Assembly (NCBI RefSeq): GCF_023149135.1
Contig: NZ_JAIWJX010000002.1
Location: 2,914,001 to 2,978,000 of the forward strand
From: Fictibacillus marinisediminis
Lineage (GTDB): Bacteria; Bacillota; Bacilli; Bacillales; Fictibacillaceae
Direction: 5' to 3'
DNA length: 64,000 bases
The translations under genes and the position numbers were made by a program. Position 1 is the stretch's first letter. Each line of letters begins with the position of its first letter. Positions 32,138-41,415 of the stretch are shown here, piece after piece. A model generated the notes under the pieces. The model saw only the letters and a list, made by a program, of their open reading frames with translations, searched no databases and was not told the DNA's origin.

Positions 32138-32189
32138 CAAAAAACTCTTATAAGTAAGAGCTTACATTTCTAGCGTATAAAGAAATGTA
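32138..32189 (-). promoter_or_regulatory. citZ leader: inverted repeat plus terminator-like hairpin
   Basis: On the minus strand the leader first carries TACATTTCT, 9 nt, AGAAATGTA (32163-32189, perfect). It then carries CTCTTA/TAAGAG (32145-32160) followed by six T residues (32139-32144). The second part looks like a weak intrinsic terminator before the citZ start; the first could be a protein operator. The classical CcpC spacing (ATAA-N7-TTAT) was not found. Confidence 0.5.
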
Positions 32190-32193
32190 GACT

Positions 32194-32222
32194 ATTTAAA
32201 GGAATTGGAACATATAAGTCAA
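32194..32222 (-). promoter_or_regulatory. citZ promoter
   Basis: TTGACT (32217-32222), 17 nt, TTAAAT (32194-32199) on the minus strand. The -10 is weak, so other placements are possible. Confidence 0.5.
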
Positions 32223-32272
32223 TTATAAACAATAAACAGGGCTTTGTGAATGGAAATGCCTTTTTTCGTTGT

Positions 32273-32731
32273 TTACGCACTGAAAAATTCGACAACTTTC
32301 ATTGCCATATACGCAATTCCTGCCCCGATTAATGGGCCTACAGCAACTCCGTTTAAGAAAGCAACAGCAAGAATGGTGCCGAAAACAAGAGCTGCTGTTA
32401 TATGCGGATCATCTTGAAGAAGGGTGATCCCTTTTGATGCGATGATGGCTACAAAAATTCCTGAAAGCAAGGCAATCCACGCAAAGGAGGACTTCAAAGC
32501 TTCCTGAAGCTGCTTAAATCCGATGTCACCTGTAGCGATCGGAATCAAAACAGCAATCGTGATGATCGTAACGCCCCAATTGATGCCTTTCTGCTGGATC
32601 AGCGGAAAGACCTTTTCTCCAATGCCTGTAAATTTAAGGACAAGCAGTACAGAGAGAGCAATAATCAAGGACTGATTTTTCGCTATGATTCCAATGGCCA
32701 GCAAGATGACCAAAAATAATGTTGACTGCAT
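32273..32731 (-). CDS. ytwI: DUF441 membrane protein YtwI
   Basis: 152 residues, four or five hydrophobic segments, DUF441 family. Typical stretches are GINWGVTIITIAVLIPIATG and FLNGVAVGPLIGAGIAYM. Function is unknown. In B. subtilis ytwI also sits beside citZ and is divergent from ytvI, as here. GAAAGAAGGGC precedes the ATG. The stop codon is 50 bp from the citZ promoter, with no clear terminator. Confidence 0.85.
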   Translation of the reverse strand: MQSTLFLVILLAIGIIAKNQSLIIALSVLLVLKFTGIGEKVFPLIQQKGINWGVTIITIAVLIPIATGDIGFKQLQEALKSSFAWIALLSGIFVAIIASKGITLLQDDPHITAALVFGTILAVAFLNGVAVGPLIGAGIAYMAMKVVEFFSA

Positions 32732-32784
32732 GATGGGTAGCCCTTCTTTCTATTTTGCTAGTGACCGGAACGGATGGTGAAGAT

Positions 32785-33897
32785 ATGAACAATGAGTATT
32801 TGCACCGAATTCTGCGCTTCTTCCTCATAGTATGTTTATTTTCCATTGTCTTACTTGCCTGTTTTTTTCTTTCCAAAGTGACGTACCCTTTTATCCTTGG
32901 TGGAATCATCGCCATGTCGATCAATCCATTCGTTAACTTTTTAGAAGAAAAGGGTAAAATGCACCGGGGATTTGCCGTTTTTACAGCTCTTCTGCTTCTT
33001 ATTGCCGCACTGGCAGGAGCGGTTTTGCTCCTGATGCGAGAAATTTTTTCAGGTTTCGCCTACTTGGCACATGTTCTTCCTGATTACAGTAAAACGCTGG
33101 TACAATACATGGAAATCTATTTCAAAAATAAAATCCTGCCGCTTTATAATGACATCAACCGCATGTTTAACAATCTCGACAACGGCCACCAGCATACAAT
33201 CATGAAAAATATCGATGCAGTCGGAACCCACATTACTACAACAGTCAGCAACCTGGCGCAGGATACCGTCAACCTGATTTCTGCTGTTCTTGTCAGTCTT
33301 CCAAGCCTTGTTTCCGTGCTAATATTTTCAATTCTCGCTGCTTTTTTTATTTGCAAAGACTGGTATCGTTTTTCCGGATATCTCCGAAAGATTTCTTCCG
33401 ATAAGTGGATAGCGAGTACCCGAACCGTCTATATCGAGCTCCGCAAAGCACTGTTTGGTTTTGCGAAAGCTCAATTGACGCTCATTTCCATTACAGCCTT
33501 TATCGTATTAATTGGCCTATTGCTTCTTCGGATAGAATATGCCATTACGATTGCTTTGTTAATTGGTGCGGTGGACCTGCTGCCCTATTTAGGAACAGGA
33601 GCGGTATTCATGCCCTGGATCGCCTATACTTTTGTTTCCGGCAATTACCCGTTAACCGTCGGGCTTTCCGTCCTCTATAGCGTGCTCATCATCCAGCGGC
33701 AGCTGACTGAACCAAAAATCCTTTCCTCGACCATAGGGCTCGATCCTCTTGCCACACTCATTGTTCTGTTTGTCGGGTTCCAATGGTTCGGGTTCCTCGG
33801 CCTTCTGATTGGACCAGCCTTCCTTGTTATCATCCGTGCCCTCCACCAGGCTCAGTTCTTTCATGAAGTGTATTATTTTATTAAAGGGAAGAGCTGA
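32785..33897 (+). CDS. ytvI: Sporulation integral membrane protein YtvI (AI-2E exporter family)
   Basis: 370 residues with about eight membrane segments in the AI-2E/PerM transporter fold. The extracytoplasmic loop is in the middle (HVLPDYSKTLVQYMEIYFKNK) and the family motif follows in LLIGAVDLLPYLGTGAVFMPWIAY. It is annotated as a sporulation membrane protein; the transported substrate is unknown. The ATG at 32785 is used because it gives a length matching B. subtilis YtvI; the upstream TTG adds ten polar residues. It is divergent from ytwI. Confidence 0.87.
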   Translation: MNNEYLHRILRFFLIVCLFSIVLLACFFLSKVTYPFILGGIIAMSINPFVNFLEEKGKMHRGFAVFTALLLLIAALAGAVLLLMREIFSGFAYLAHVLPDYSKTLVQYMEIYFKNKILPLYNDINRMFNNLDNGHQHTIMKNIDAVGTHITTTVSNLAQDTVNLISAVLVSLPSLVSVLIFSILAAFFICKDWYRFSGYLRKISSDKWIASTRTVYIELRKALFGFAKAQLTLISITAFIVLIGLLLLRIEYAITIALLIGAVDLLPYLGTGAVFMPWIAYTFVSGNYPLTVGLSVLYSVLIIQRQLTEPKILSSTIGLDPLATLIVLFVGFQWFGFLGLLIGPAFLVIIRALHQAQFFHEVYYFIKGKS

Positions 33898-33941
33898 ATT
33901 CGTTGAATGATTCAAAATGGAAGTAGTTTACCATAATCATG

Positions 33942-34045
33942 TTTTGGCGGGTAAATGGGTGATTTTAGCGGGTAAATATTTATTTTGGCGTGTATTTCAT
34001 TCGTTTCGGCGGGTAAATCACTCATTTCCGTGGGTATTCTACTAT
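33942..34045 (+). repeat. Array of five 21-bp tandem repeats, second locus
   Basis: On the plus strand units start at 33942, 33963, 33983, 34004 and 34025 (unit 2 is 20 bp, the rest 21). The consensus TTTTGGCGGGTAAAT plus six variable bases is the same as at 6833-6937, which runs on the opposite strand. It lies between the convergent ytvI and fxsA genes and has no reading frame of its own. Confidence 0.8.
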
Positions 34046-34075
34046 ACCCCTCCCAGAACCCCGCCTTATTCCCCC

Positions 34076-34108
34076 CAAAAAGAAGAGAGCCTCCGAATGG
34101 ATGCTCTT
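34076..34108 (-). terminator. fxsA terminator (weak)
   Basis: AGAGC-2-CC/GG-2-GCTCT imperfect hairpin (34086-34107) followed by TTCTTTTT on the minus strand. Confidence 0.5.
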
Positions 34109-34504
34109 TTATCGTTTCCAATAGAAATTATACTGTCCGGACTTAATTTTCCGCTGAAAATAACGCAATAGCTGAACTTTGGCTATAGATCGGGTCGGCG
34201 GAAAAAGCAGCAGGAAGCCGAAAATGTCAGAGATGAACCCTGGGGTGAACAAAAATACGCCTCCCGCAAGGATACAGATCCCGTCAATCAGTACGGTGCC
34301 TGGCACCTGGCCGTTTTGCAGCTGGCTCTGTGCATTTCTGAGAGCGTTCAGCCCCTCTCTCTTGGCCAGCCATGCTCCTAAAAGGCCTGTGAAAATGATT
34401 AATGCTACGGTAGGAATCGGGCCGATCAGATTCCCTACCCACACCAATATTCCTATTTCAGCGGCGGGTATGATCAGCAGCAATACAAATAAGATCCTGA
34501 ACAT
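34109..34504 (-). CDS. fxsA: FxsA family membrane protein
   Basis: 131 residues with three or four hydrophobic segments. The signatures PAAEIGILVWVGNLIGPIPTV and GLLGAWLAKREG belong to FxsA, a cytoplasmic membrane protein named for relieving phage T7 exclusion by F in E. coli; its role in Bacillus is unknown. The ATG at 34504 is preceded by AAAAGGAG and yields the family start MFRILFVLLL. The coding DNA includes a GGTGCCAGGCACC palindrome (QVPGTV) like the one near 6955. It is next to pyk as in other Bacillus. Confidence 0.87.
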   Translation of the reverse strand: MFRILFVLLLIIPAAEIGILVWVGNLIGPIPTVALIIFTGLLGAWLAKREGLNALRNAQSQLQNGQVPGTVLIDGICILAGGVFLFTPGFISDIFGFLLLFPPTRSIAKVQLLRYFQRKIKSGQYNFYWKR

Positions 34505-34569
34505 AAAAATTGCTCCTTTTAGAAAGGTTTCCATTTTGAAAATCAACAATATGCTTTAACAAAGCCTAA

Positions 34570-34602
34570 GAAAAAAGAGAAGGCTGGACACCTTCTCTTT
34601 TT
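34570..34602 (-). terminator. pyk terminator
   Basis: AAAAAGAGAAGG/CCTTCTCTTTTT, a 12-bp stem with a 7-nt loop ending in T residues, just after pyk; usable in both directions. Confidence 0.9.
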
Positions 34603-34610
34603 ATTATAAA

Positions 34611-36362
34611 TTATAGAACGTTTTTATGCCCGTCGTAGATATCGCCTTTAGAAGCGTCAACTGTGATTTCCTGTCCGTCTTTTAGAAGCTTTGTAGCGTC
34701 TTGAAGGCCCACAATAACTGGTTTGCCCAGGCTGATGCCGACTACTGCTGCATGGCTGGTCAAACCGCCTTCTTCAGTAATGATCGCCGCAGCTTTTTCT
34801 ATTGCTGGCATCATTTCGCGGTCTGTTCCGATGGTTACCAGGATGTCGCCTTCGTTAACGTTTGAAGCTTCTTCCGTATTTCGTGCAATAACCACCTTAC
34901 CAGTTGCAGATTGCTGTCCGATGCCTTGTCCCTTCGCAAGTACATCACCGATAACGTGAACTTTCAGAAGGTTGGTCGAACCTGTTTTGCCTACAGGAAC
35001 TCCAGCCGTAATTACGACTAAATTTCCATGTTCAACCAGGTTGCTTTCAAGTGAAGAATCGATTGCAATCTGGAACATTTCATCCGTAGTATTGGCTTTC
35101 TTCCCTTTAACAGGGTGTACTCCCCATACGAGTGATAGCTTTCTCATTACATCTTCATGGCTTGTCACCGCGATAAGAGGTGCCTTAGGGCGGTATTTAG
35201 AGATCATGCGCGCTGTCATTCCGCGTTCAGTCGCAGTGATCACCGCATCTGCTTCAAGATTTAAAGCTGTAAAGGAAACCGATTGAGAAATGGCATCGGT
35301 GATCGTTGTTTTGCTTTCCTTGCTGCGCTGAGACAGGATGTTTCGATAATCCAATGCAGATTCTGCACGTTTAGCAATCTTATGCATCGTTTGCACCGCT
35401 TCAACAGGATACGTTCCTGCAGCTGTTTCACCAGAAAGCATGATCGCATCTGTACCGTCAAAGATTGCGTTAGCCACATCGCTTGCTTCTGCACGTGTCG
35501 GACGAGGGTTGCGCTGCATGGAATCAAGCATTTGGGTTGCTGTGATGACAGGTTTCCCTAGTTCATTGCATTTTTTGATCAGCATTTTTTGTACAAGAGG
35601 CACTTCCTCAGCAGGAATCTCTACGCCTAAGTCACCGCGGGCAACCATCAAGCCGTCAGATACTGCCAGAATCTCATCAATATTTTCGACACCTTCTTGG
35701 TTTTCGATCTTAGGGATGATTTGAATACTTTGTGCATTGTGTTTTTCAAGGATCTCACGGATCTCTAGAACATCTGTTGCACGGCGTACAAAGGAAGCAG
35801 CGATGAAATCAATTCCCTGCTCGATACCAAACTCAATGTCCTTAGCATCCTTTTCTGTAATACCCGGAAGCTTCACGCTTACGTTTGGAACGTTTACGCC
35901 TTTTTTATTTTTTAAAGTTCCGCTGTTCAAAATCTTTGTCGTTATTTCTTTGGAACCAACGTGTGTAACTTCAAGCTCAATCAAGCCATCGTCAAGAAGG
36001 ATTTTAGAGCCGACATGAACATCATCAACAAGTCCCGGGTAGGTTACAGAAATCTTCTGGCTTGTCCCCATTACTTCTTCCATAGAAATAACAAGCTCTT
36101 CACCTGACTGAAGTTCCGCAACTCCGCCTTCAAGTGTTTGTGTACGGATTTCCGGGCCTTTTGTATCTAAAAGAATCGCAACAGTCTTACCAAGCTTGGC
36201 AGACGCTTCTCTAATATTTTTGATACGCGCCCCATGTTCTTCAAAATCTCCGTGGGAAAAGTTTAGACGAGCCACATTCATACCTGTTTCAATGAGCTGT
36301 GTTAACTTCTCCACACTTTCACTTGCAGGTCCGATGGTACAGACTATTTTTGTTTTACGCAT
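34611..36362 (-). CDS. pyk: Pyruvate kinase
   Basis: 583 residues. It converts phosphoenolpyruvate and ADP to pyruvate and ATP. The N-terminus [30 protein letters not shown], the K-site motif [13 protein letters not shown] and TATQMLDSM are intact. Like other Bacillus enzymes it carries a C-terminal PEP-utiliser-like domain (about 110 residues) with [11 protein letters not shown]. The start at 36362 is set by GGAGGA 6 nt before ATG and the family N-terminus. It follows pfkA by 49 bp and is probably cotranscribed. Confidence 0.96.
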   Translation of the reverse strand: MRKTKIVCTIGPASESVEKLTQLIETGMNVARLNFSHGDFEEHGARIKNIREASAKLGKTVAILLDTKGPEIRTQTLEGGVAELQSGEELVISMEEVMGTSQKISVTYPGLVDDVHVGSKILLDDGLIELEVTHVGSKEITTKILNSGTLKNKKGVNVPNVSVKLPGITEKDAKDIEFGIEQGIDFIAASFVRRATDVLEIREILEKHNAQSIQIIPKIENQEGVENIDEILAVSDGLMVARGDLGVEIPAEEVPLVQKMLIKKCNELGKPVITATQMLDSMQRNPRPTRAEASDVANAIFDGTDAIMLSGETAAGTYPVEAVQTMHKIAKRAESALDYRNILSQRSKESKTTITDAISQSVSFTALNLEADAVITATERGMTARMISKYRPKAPLIAVTSHEDVMRKLSLVWGVHPVKGKKANTTDEMFQIAIDSSLESNLVEHGNLVVITAGVPVGKTGSTNLLKVHVIGDVLAKGQGIGQQSATGKVVIARNTEEASNVNEGDILVTIGTDREMMPAIEKAAAIITEEGGLTSHAAVVGISLGKPVIVGLQDATKLLKDGQEITVDASKGDIYDGHKNVL

Positions 36363-36411
36363 GGGTCTTCCTCCTGTATTTTGCACTTCATAAAACATGC
36401 ATTTAGTTAAA

Positions 36412-37371
<960 letters not shown>

Positions 37372-37405
37372 CTAGTTTCCACCTCTCAAGTATTCTCATC
37401 TTATT

Positions 37406-37434
37406 AAAATATCATGTTCAAAACTTCAGCACAA
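37406..37434 (-). promoter_or_regulatory. pfkA-pyk promoter
   Basis: TTGTGC (37429-37434), 17 nt, TATTTT (37406-37411) on the minus strand, in the short gap after the accA terminator. Confidence 0.5.
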
Positions 37435-37448
37435 TAGACAACAAAAGA

Positions 37449-37482
37449 CAAAAAATGCGCTCTCTCGCTAGGGAGAAAGCAC
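37449..37482 (-). terminator. accDA terminator
   Basis: GTGCTTTCTC/GAGAGAGCGC stem (10 pairs with two G-U), then ATTTTTT on the minus strand, just after accA. Confidence 0.82.
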
Positions 37483-37487
37483 ATTCC

Positions 37488-38465
37488 TTATTTCATCGCA
37501 ATGGAACCGTTTACAAACGTAAATTGTCCCATTTTTTTGTATTTTTCATATCGCTGTTCAACAAGCTCTTCTTCTGACATTTTTTGGAGGTCGGCGAGTG
37601 ATTGCTGCAAAACAGCATCGATGCGCCTTGCCTGTTCAGCGGAATCATGATGGGCGCCGCCTTTAACTTCTTCGATCACTTCGTCGATTACACCAAGTTT
37701 CTTTAGATCAGGAGCTGTAATTTTCATAGACTCTGCAGCCAATTTTGCTTTTGTAGAATCTTTCCAAAGGATTGAAGCGGCTCCTTCTGGAGAAATAACG
37801 GAGTACCAGGAGTTTTCCAGCATATGAACGTGATTCCCTACTCCAAGGGCTAAGGCCCCGCCGCTGGCTCCTTCACCGATGATGATGCAGATGATCGGTA
37901 CAGTAAGCCCTGCCATCTCTATAAGGTTCCTTGCGATCGCTTCGCTCTGTCCTCTTTCTTCAGCCGACTTCCCGGGAAATGCTCCTTTCGTATCAAGAAG
38001 GCAAATGACCGGGCGGGAAAACTTTTCAGCCTGTTTCATCAATCGAAGAGCTTTGCGGTAACCTTCCGGATGCGGCATCCCAAAGTTTCTTCGGATGTTT
38101 TCTTTCGTATCTCTTCCGCGCTGCTGTCCGATCACCGTTACCGGCTGGCCATGGAACATTCCGATACCGCCGACAATGGCTTCATCTTCACCAAACAGAC
38201 GGTCCCCATGAAGCTCAATAAAGTCTGTAAACAGGGAAGGGATGTAGTCTAGTGTTGTTGGACGCTCAGGATGGCGGGCAACTAGTACACGGTCCCATGG
38301 AGTCATATTCTCATACGTATCATTTTGAAGAGCGCTCAGCCTCTCTTCCAAAGAGCTGATTTCATCAGTTAAATCGATGCCTTTTTCCTGCATGAATGAC
38401 TTTAACTCAGCGATTTTCTTTTTAAGCTCTGTGATAGGACGTTCGAATTCTAATTCTCCGACCAT
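37488..38465 (-). CDS. accA: Acetyl-CoA carboxylase carboxyltransferase subunit alpha
   Basis: 325 residues. With AccD it transfers the carboxyl group from biotin to acetyl-CoA, making malonyl-CoA. The N-terminal coiled region ([19 protein letters not shown]) and the crotonase-fold core ([51 protein letters not shown]) are complete. The accD stop is two bases upstream, so translation is coupled. The next downstream element is a terminator. Confidence 0.97.
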   Translation of the reverse strand: MVGELEFERPITELKKKIAELKSFMQEKGIDLTDEISSLEERLSALQNDTYENMTPWDRVLVARHPERPTTLDYIPSLFTDFIELHGDRLFGEDEAIVGGIGMFHGQPVTVIGQQRGRDTKENIRRNFGMPHPEGYRKALRLMKQAEKFSRPVICLLDTKGAFPGKSAEERGQSEAIARNLIEMAGLTVPIICIIIGEGASGGALALGVGNHVHMLENSWYSVISPEGAASILWKDSTKAKLAAESMKITAPDLKKLGVIDEVIEEVKGGAHHDSAEQARRIDAVLQQSLADLQKMSEEELVEQRYEKYKKMGQFTFVNGSIAMK

Positions 38466-38467
38466 GT

Positions 38468-39322
38468 CTATTCCCTCCTTCCTGAATGAATTTTTAATAC
38501 TGTAGTCAATGTATCCTTCATTTCGTCTCTTGGAATAACTTTATCAAGCTGTCCATGCTTAAGCAAGAACTCTGATGTCTGGAAATCTTCTGGCAAATCT
38601 TCACGAATGGTCTGTTCGATGACCCTGCGGCCGGCAAAACCGATCAATGCCTTAGGCTCTGCAAAATTATAATCTCCAACCGATGCAAAGCTTGCGGAAA
38701 CGCCGCCGGTAGTCGGGTGCGTCATGACCGATATAAATAACAGTCCGCGGTCGCTCAGCTTTTTAAGTGCCACACTTGTTTTGGCCATCTGCATTAAGCT
38801 AAGAATTCCTTCCTGCATCCTGGCTCCTCCGGAGGCAGTGAAAATAAGAAACGGAATCTCTTTTTCAATGGCTTGTTCGATCGCTCGTGAAATTTTTTCT
38901 CCAACGACCGATCCCATGCTGCCCATCCTGAAGCGTGAATCCATGACAGCGATAACGGCCGGAAAGCTGTTAATCGTGCCGTCACCTGTAACAACAGCTT
39001 CGTTTATCTTTGTTTTTTTTCTGTCATTGTCTAATTTTTCAAGATAACCCGGAAATTCAAGCGGGTTTTCTGAGACCATATCCTGATCGTATTCTGTAAA
39101 GCTGCCTTCATCTACAAGGCTTCCAATTCTCTCATAAGAGGACATTGGATAATGATAGTTGCAGGATTGGCATACGAGCAGATTCTTTTTCAGCTCTTTT
39201 GTGTACATAATGTGTTTGCATTCAGGACACATGGTCATGAGTCCCTCAGGCACATCCTGTTTCATTTTTTCGGTTGGAATTGTGGCATATTTCTTCTTCT
39301 TGGCGAAAAAATCCTTTAACAA
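38468..39322 (-). CDS. accD: Acetyl-CoA carboxylase carboxyltransferase subunit beta
   Basis: 284 residues. An N-terminal four-cysteine zinc finger (MCPECKHIM and [11 protein letters not shown], about residues 32-57) precedes the crotonase-like core, with [23 protein letters not shown] and [17 protein letters not shown]. It acts as an A2B2 enzyme with AccA. The first committed step of fatty acid synthesis is encoded here next to malic enzyme and a FadR-type regulator. It lies 30 nt after that regulator, with no terminator between. Confidence 0.97.
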   Translation of the reverse strand: MLKDFFAKKKKYATIPTEKMKQDVPEGLMTMCPECKHIMYTKELKKNLLVCQSCNYHYPMSSYERIGSLVDEGSFTEYDQDMVSENPLEFPGYLEKLDNDRKKTKINEAVVTGDGTINSFPAVIAVMDSRFRMGSMGSVVGEKISRAIEQAIEKEIPFLIFTASGGARMQEGILSLMQMAKTSVALKKLSDRGLLFISVMTHPTTGGVSASFASVGDYNFAEPKALIGFAGRRVIEQTIREDLPEDFQTSEFLLKHGQLDKVIPRDEMKDTLTTVLKIHSGRRE

Positions 39323-39352
39323 AATAACACCACCTATATTATAAACTTAATG

Positions 39353-39982
39353 TCACAATTCACTAGACATTAGCTGAATGATTTTCTTGCTGTCCCCGTT
39401 TTTTAAATGCTCCACAATCTGTGAGCATTCCCCTGAATCAAGAAGAAATGTATTCCCATGCAGCGATGAACCATAACCCGACAATTCAATCCAGAGCCTG
39501 TAAAGCAAATGATTATCGCATAATTTAATCACAGTATCCTTAAATTGATAAGAAAGTTGCTGAAGTTGATCGGGATGATCCGCTTCGTTTATTTGGTGAA
39601 GCAAATCATTCAGGCTTTCAACATCTGCATCATTGATTCGTTGTACAGCAAGTTCTATACAATCACGGATGATAATCGATTTTGTTTCTAAGAGATCCTG
39701 CTTCGCTTTTTTGTCGTGCAAAATAAACGAAGCAAGAACCTCTACAAGCCGGTGGCCTGTAGCGGGCTTTATGAACGTGCCCTCTCCCCTTCTCGTTTCA
39801 ATCAGTCCAAGAAGCTCCAAAGACCTTAAGGCTTCTCTTACGGAAGACCGTCCAACATGCAGACGGTCTGTGAGTTCACGTTCTGACGGCAGCTTGTCAC
39901 CGGCCTGAAGGTTATCTTCTTCAATAATCGTTTTAATCTTCTTTATGATCTCAACATAGACTTTTTCAGATGTGCCTGACAA
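39353..39982 (-). CDS. GntR/FadR-family transcriptional regulator
   Basis: About 209 residues. The N-terminal winged helix is typical of GntR proteins (DKLPSERELTDRLHVGRSSVREALRSLELLG). The all-alpha C-terminal effector domain looks like FCD but is short on the usual metal-binding histidines. I start at the TTG at 39982, which has GGGGAGG 8 nt upstream and does not overlap ytsJ; an upstream TTG (40021) has no such site. It lies between malic enzyme and accDA, and the perfect palindrome at the ytsJ promoter has the form of a FadR-subfamily operator, so control of this operon, including itself, is a good inference. The effector is unknown. Confidence 0.85.
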   Translation of the reverse strand: MSGTSEKVYVEIIKKIKTIIEEDNLQAGDKLPSERELTDRLHVGRSSVREALRSLELLGLIETRRGEGTFIKPATGHRLVEVLASFILHDKKAKQDLLETKSIIIRDCIELAVQRINDADVESLNDLLHQINEADHPDQLQQLSYQFKDTVIKLCDNHLLYRLWIELSGYGSSLHGNTFLLDSGECSQIVEHLKNGDSKKIIQLMSSEL

Positions 39983-40007
39983 CTGTCCAGCCTCCCCTGA
40001 GAACCCT

Positions 40008-41246
40008 TTATTCTTTTCCAATCAATGAAAGCCGCATCGTTTTTTCAGCAATTTTCTCAGGATCTACTTTAATCCGTGCAACTCCTGTTTCCATAGCTGC
40101 TTTGGCAACGGCTGCTGCAACAGCAGGCGCAACACGCGGATCGAATGGAGCCGGAATCACATAGTCCGGATTTAATTCACTTTCGGCCACAAGATTAGCA
40201 ATCGCGTTAACCGCGGCAATCTTCATTTCTTCGTTTATGTGTGTTGCTCTTACGTCAAGAGCACCCCGGAAAATCCCTGGAAAGGCTAGCACGTTATTAA
40301 CCTGGTTAGGAAAATCGGAACGACCTGTACCAATGACCATCGCGCCTGCTGCTCTGGCGTTCTGCGGCATAATTTCCGGATTCGGATTAGCCATCGCAAA
40401 AATGATCGGGTTCTCATTCATGGAACGGATCATCTCTTCAGTCAATGCTCCCTCAACGGATACTCCGATGAATAGATCGGTTCCGGCAATAACCTCTTTA
40501 AGTGAACCTTCTTTTTTGGAACGATTAGTAAATTTGGCCACTTCGCTTTTTACACTGTTCATTCCAAAAGGACGGCCTTCATAGATCGCACCTTTAGTAT
40601 CACACATCACGATGTCTTTTACACCGAAACGGTCCAGCAGCTTAATAATAGCGATACCTGCAGCTCCGGCGCCGTTAACGACAACTTTAATCTCTGACAT
40701 CGAACGATTAGAGAGTTTAAGAGCGTTAACGAGACCTGCCAATGTAACGATCGCTGTACCATGCTGATCATCATGGAAGATCGGAATATTGGTCTCTTTT
40801 TTCAGACGTTCTTCCACAAGAAAGCAGTTAGGGGCCGCGATATCTTCCAGGTTTACACCGCCGAATGTAGGCTCAAGAAGCTTTACAGTCTCAACAATTT
40901 TATCCACATCTGTTGTGTTCAGACAAATCGGAAACGCATCTACGCCCGCAAAGCTTTTGAAAAGAACTGCTTTTCCTTCCATGACCGGCAATGCTGCTTC
41001 CGGTCCGATATTTCCCAGTCCGAGAACAGCTGTACCATCAGAAACTACAGCAACAGTATTGCCCTTCATCGTATATTCATAGACCTTGGACTTGTCATCA
41101 TAGATATCTTTGCACGGCTCTGCCACTCCCGGAGAGTAAGCAAGACTCAAATCCTTTGCATTTCTGACAGGAACTTTAGGAGTAGATTCCAGCTTTCCTT
41201 TGTTCACTCTGTGCATATGCAGGGCTTCTTCTCGTAAAATAGACAT
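40008..41246 (-). CDS. ytsJ: NAD(P)-dependent malic enzyme
   Basis: 412 residues. It oxidatively decarboxylates malate to pyruvate, supplying NADPH and pyruvate. The malic fold is shown by AYSPGVAEPCKDIYDD, GNIGPEAALPVMEGKAVLFK, IPIFHDDQHGTAIVTLAGLVNA and the Rossmann VVNGAGAAGIAIIKLL. YtsJ is the main NADP malic enzyme in B. subtilis. Two adjacent ATG codons (41249, 41246) follow AGGAG; I chose the second for spacing and family N-terminus. The longer frame runs back into the operator. It heads a probable ytsJ-gntR-accD-accA operon. Confidence 0.94.
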   Translation of the reverse strand: MSILREEALHMHRVNKGKLESTPKVPVRNAKDLSLAYSPGVAEPCKDIYDDKSKVYEYTMKGNTVAVVSDGTAVLGLGNIGPEAALPVMEGKAVLFKSFAGVDAFPICLNTTDVDKIVETVKLLEPTFGGVNLEDIAAPNCFLVEERLKKETNIPIFHDDQHGTAIVTLAGLVNALKLSNRSMSEIKVVVNGAGAAGIAIIKLLDRFGVKDIVMCDTKGAIYEGRPFGMNSVKSEVAKFTNRSKKEGSLKEVIAGTDLFIGVSVEGALTEEMIRSMNENPIIFAMANPNPEIMPQNARAAGAMVIGTGRSDFPNQVNNVLAFPGIFRGALDVRATHINEEMKIAAVNAIANLVAESELNPDYVIPAPFDPRVAPAVAAAVAKAAMETGVARIKVDPEKIAEKTMRLSLIGKE

Positions 41247-41351
41247 CATTTCATCTCCTAATTTTATTAAGTTAAGTAATATCAAATGGTTTGGTGAAGC
41301 AATGTCCTTAATCGGCAATGTGTGCTTATATCCATCATAAAACAATCTAAT

Positions 41352-41368
41352 TGGTGGTCAGACCACCA
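41352..41368 (-). promoter_or_regulatory. Palindromic GntR/FadR-type operator
   Basis: TGGTGGTCAGACCACCA, 8-bp perfect arms around one base, containing the TGGTnnnACCA form common to FadR-subfamily operators. It lies about 10-30 nt downstream of the predicted transcription start, where a bound repressor would block ytsJ. Confidence 0.7.
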
Positions 41369-41383
41369 TTCATTGACTTATTT

Positions 41384-41411
41384 ATTATAACAGATGCATG
41401 CAGGCTGTAAA
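41384..41411 (-). promoter_or_regulatory. ytsJ operon promoter
   Basis: TTTACA (41406-41411), 16 nt, perfect TATAAT (41384-41389) on the minus strand, directly after dnaE. Confidence 0.7.
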
Positions 41412-41415
41412 GACA

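Noticed and set aside
34290..34310. Palindrome in fxsA as an inserted repeat disrupting the gene
   Set aside because: The reading frame and the family motif around it (Q-PG-LIDGICI) are intact, so disruption is not supported; only the recurrence is noted.
39353..40021. Overlap of the GntR gene with the malic enzyme gene
   Set aside because: The longer TTG start has no ribosome binding site; the TTG at 39982 behind GGGGAGG removes the overlap.
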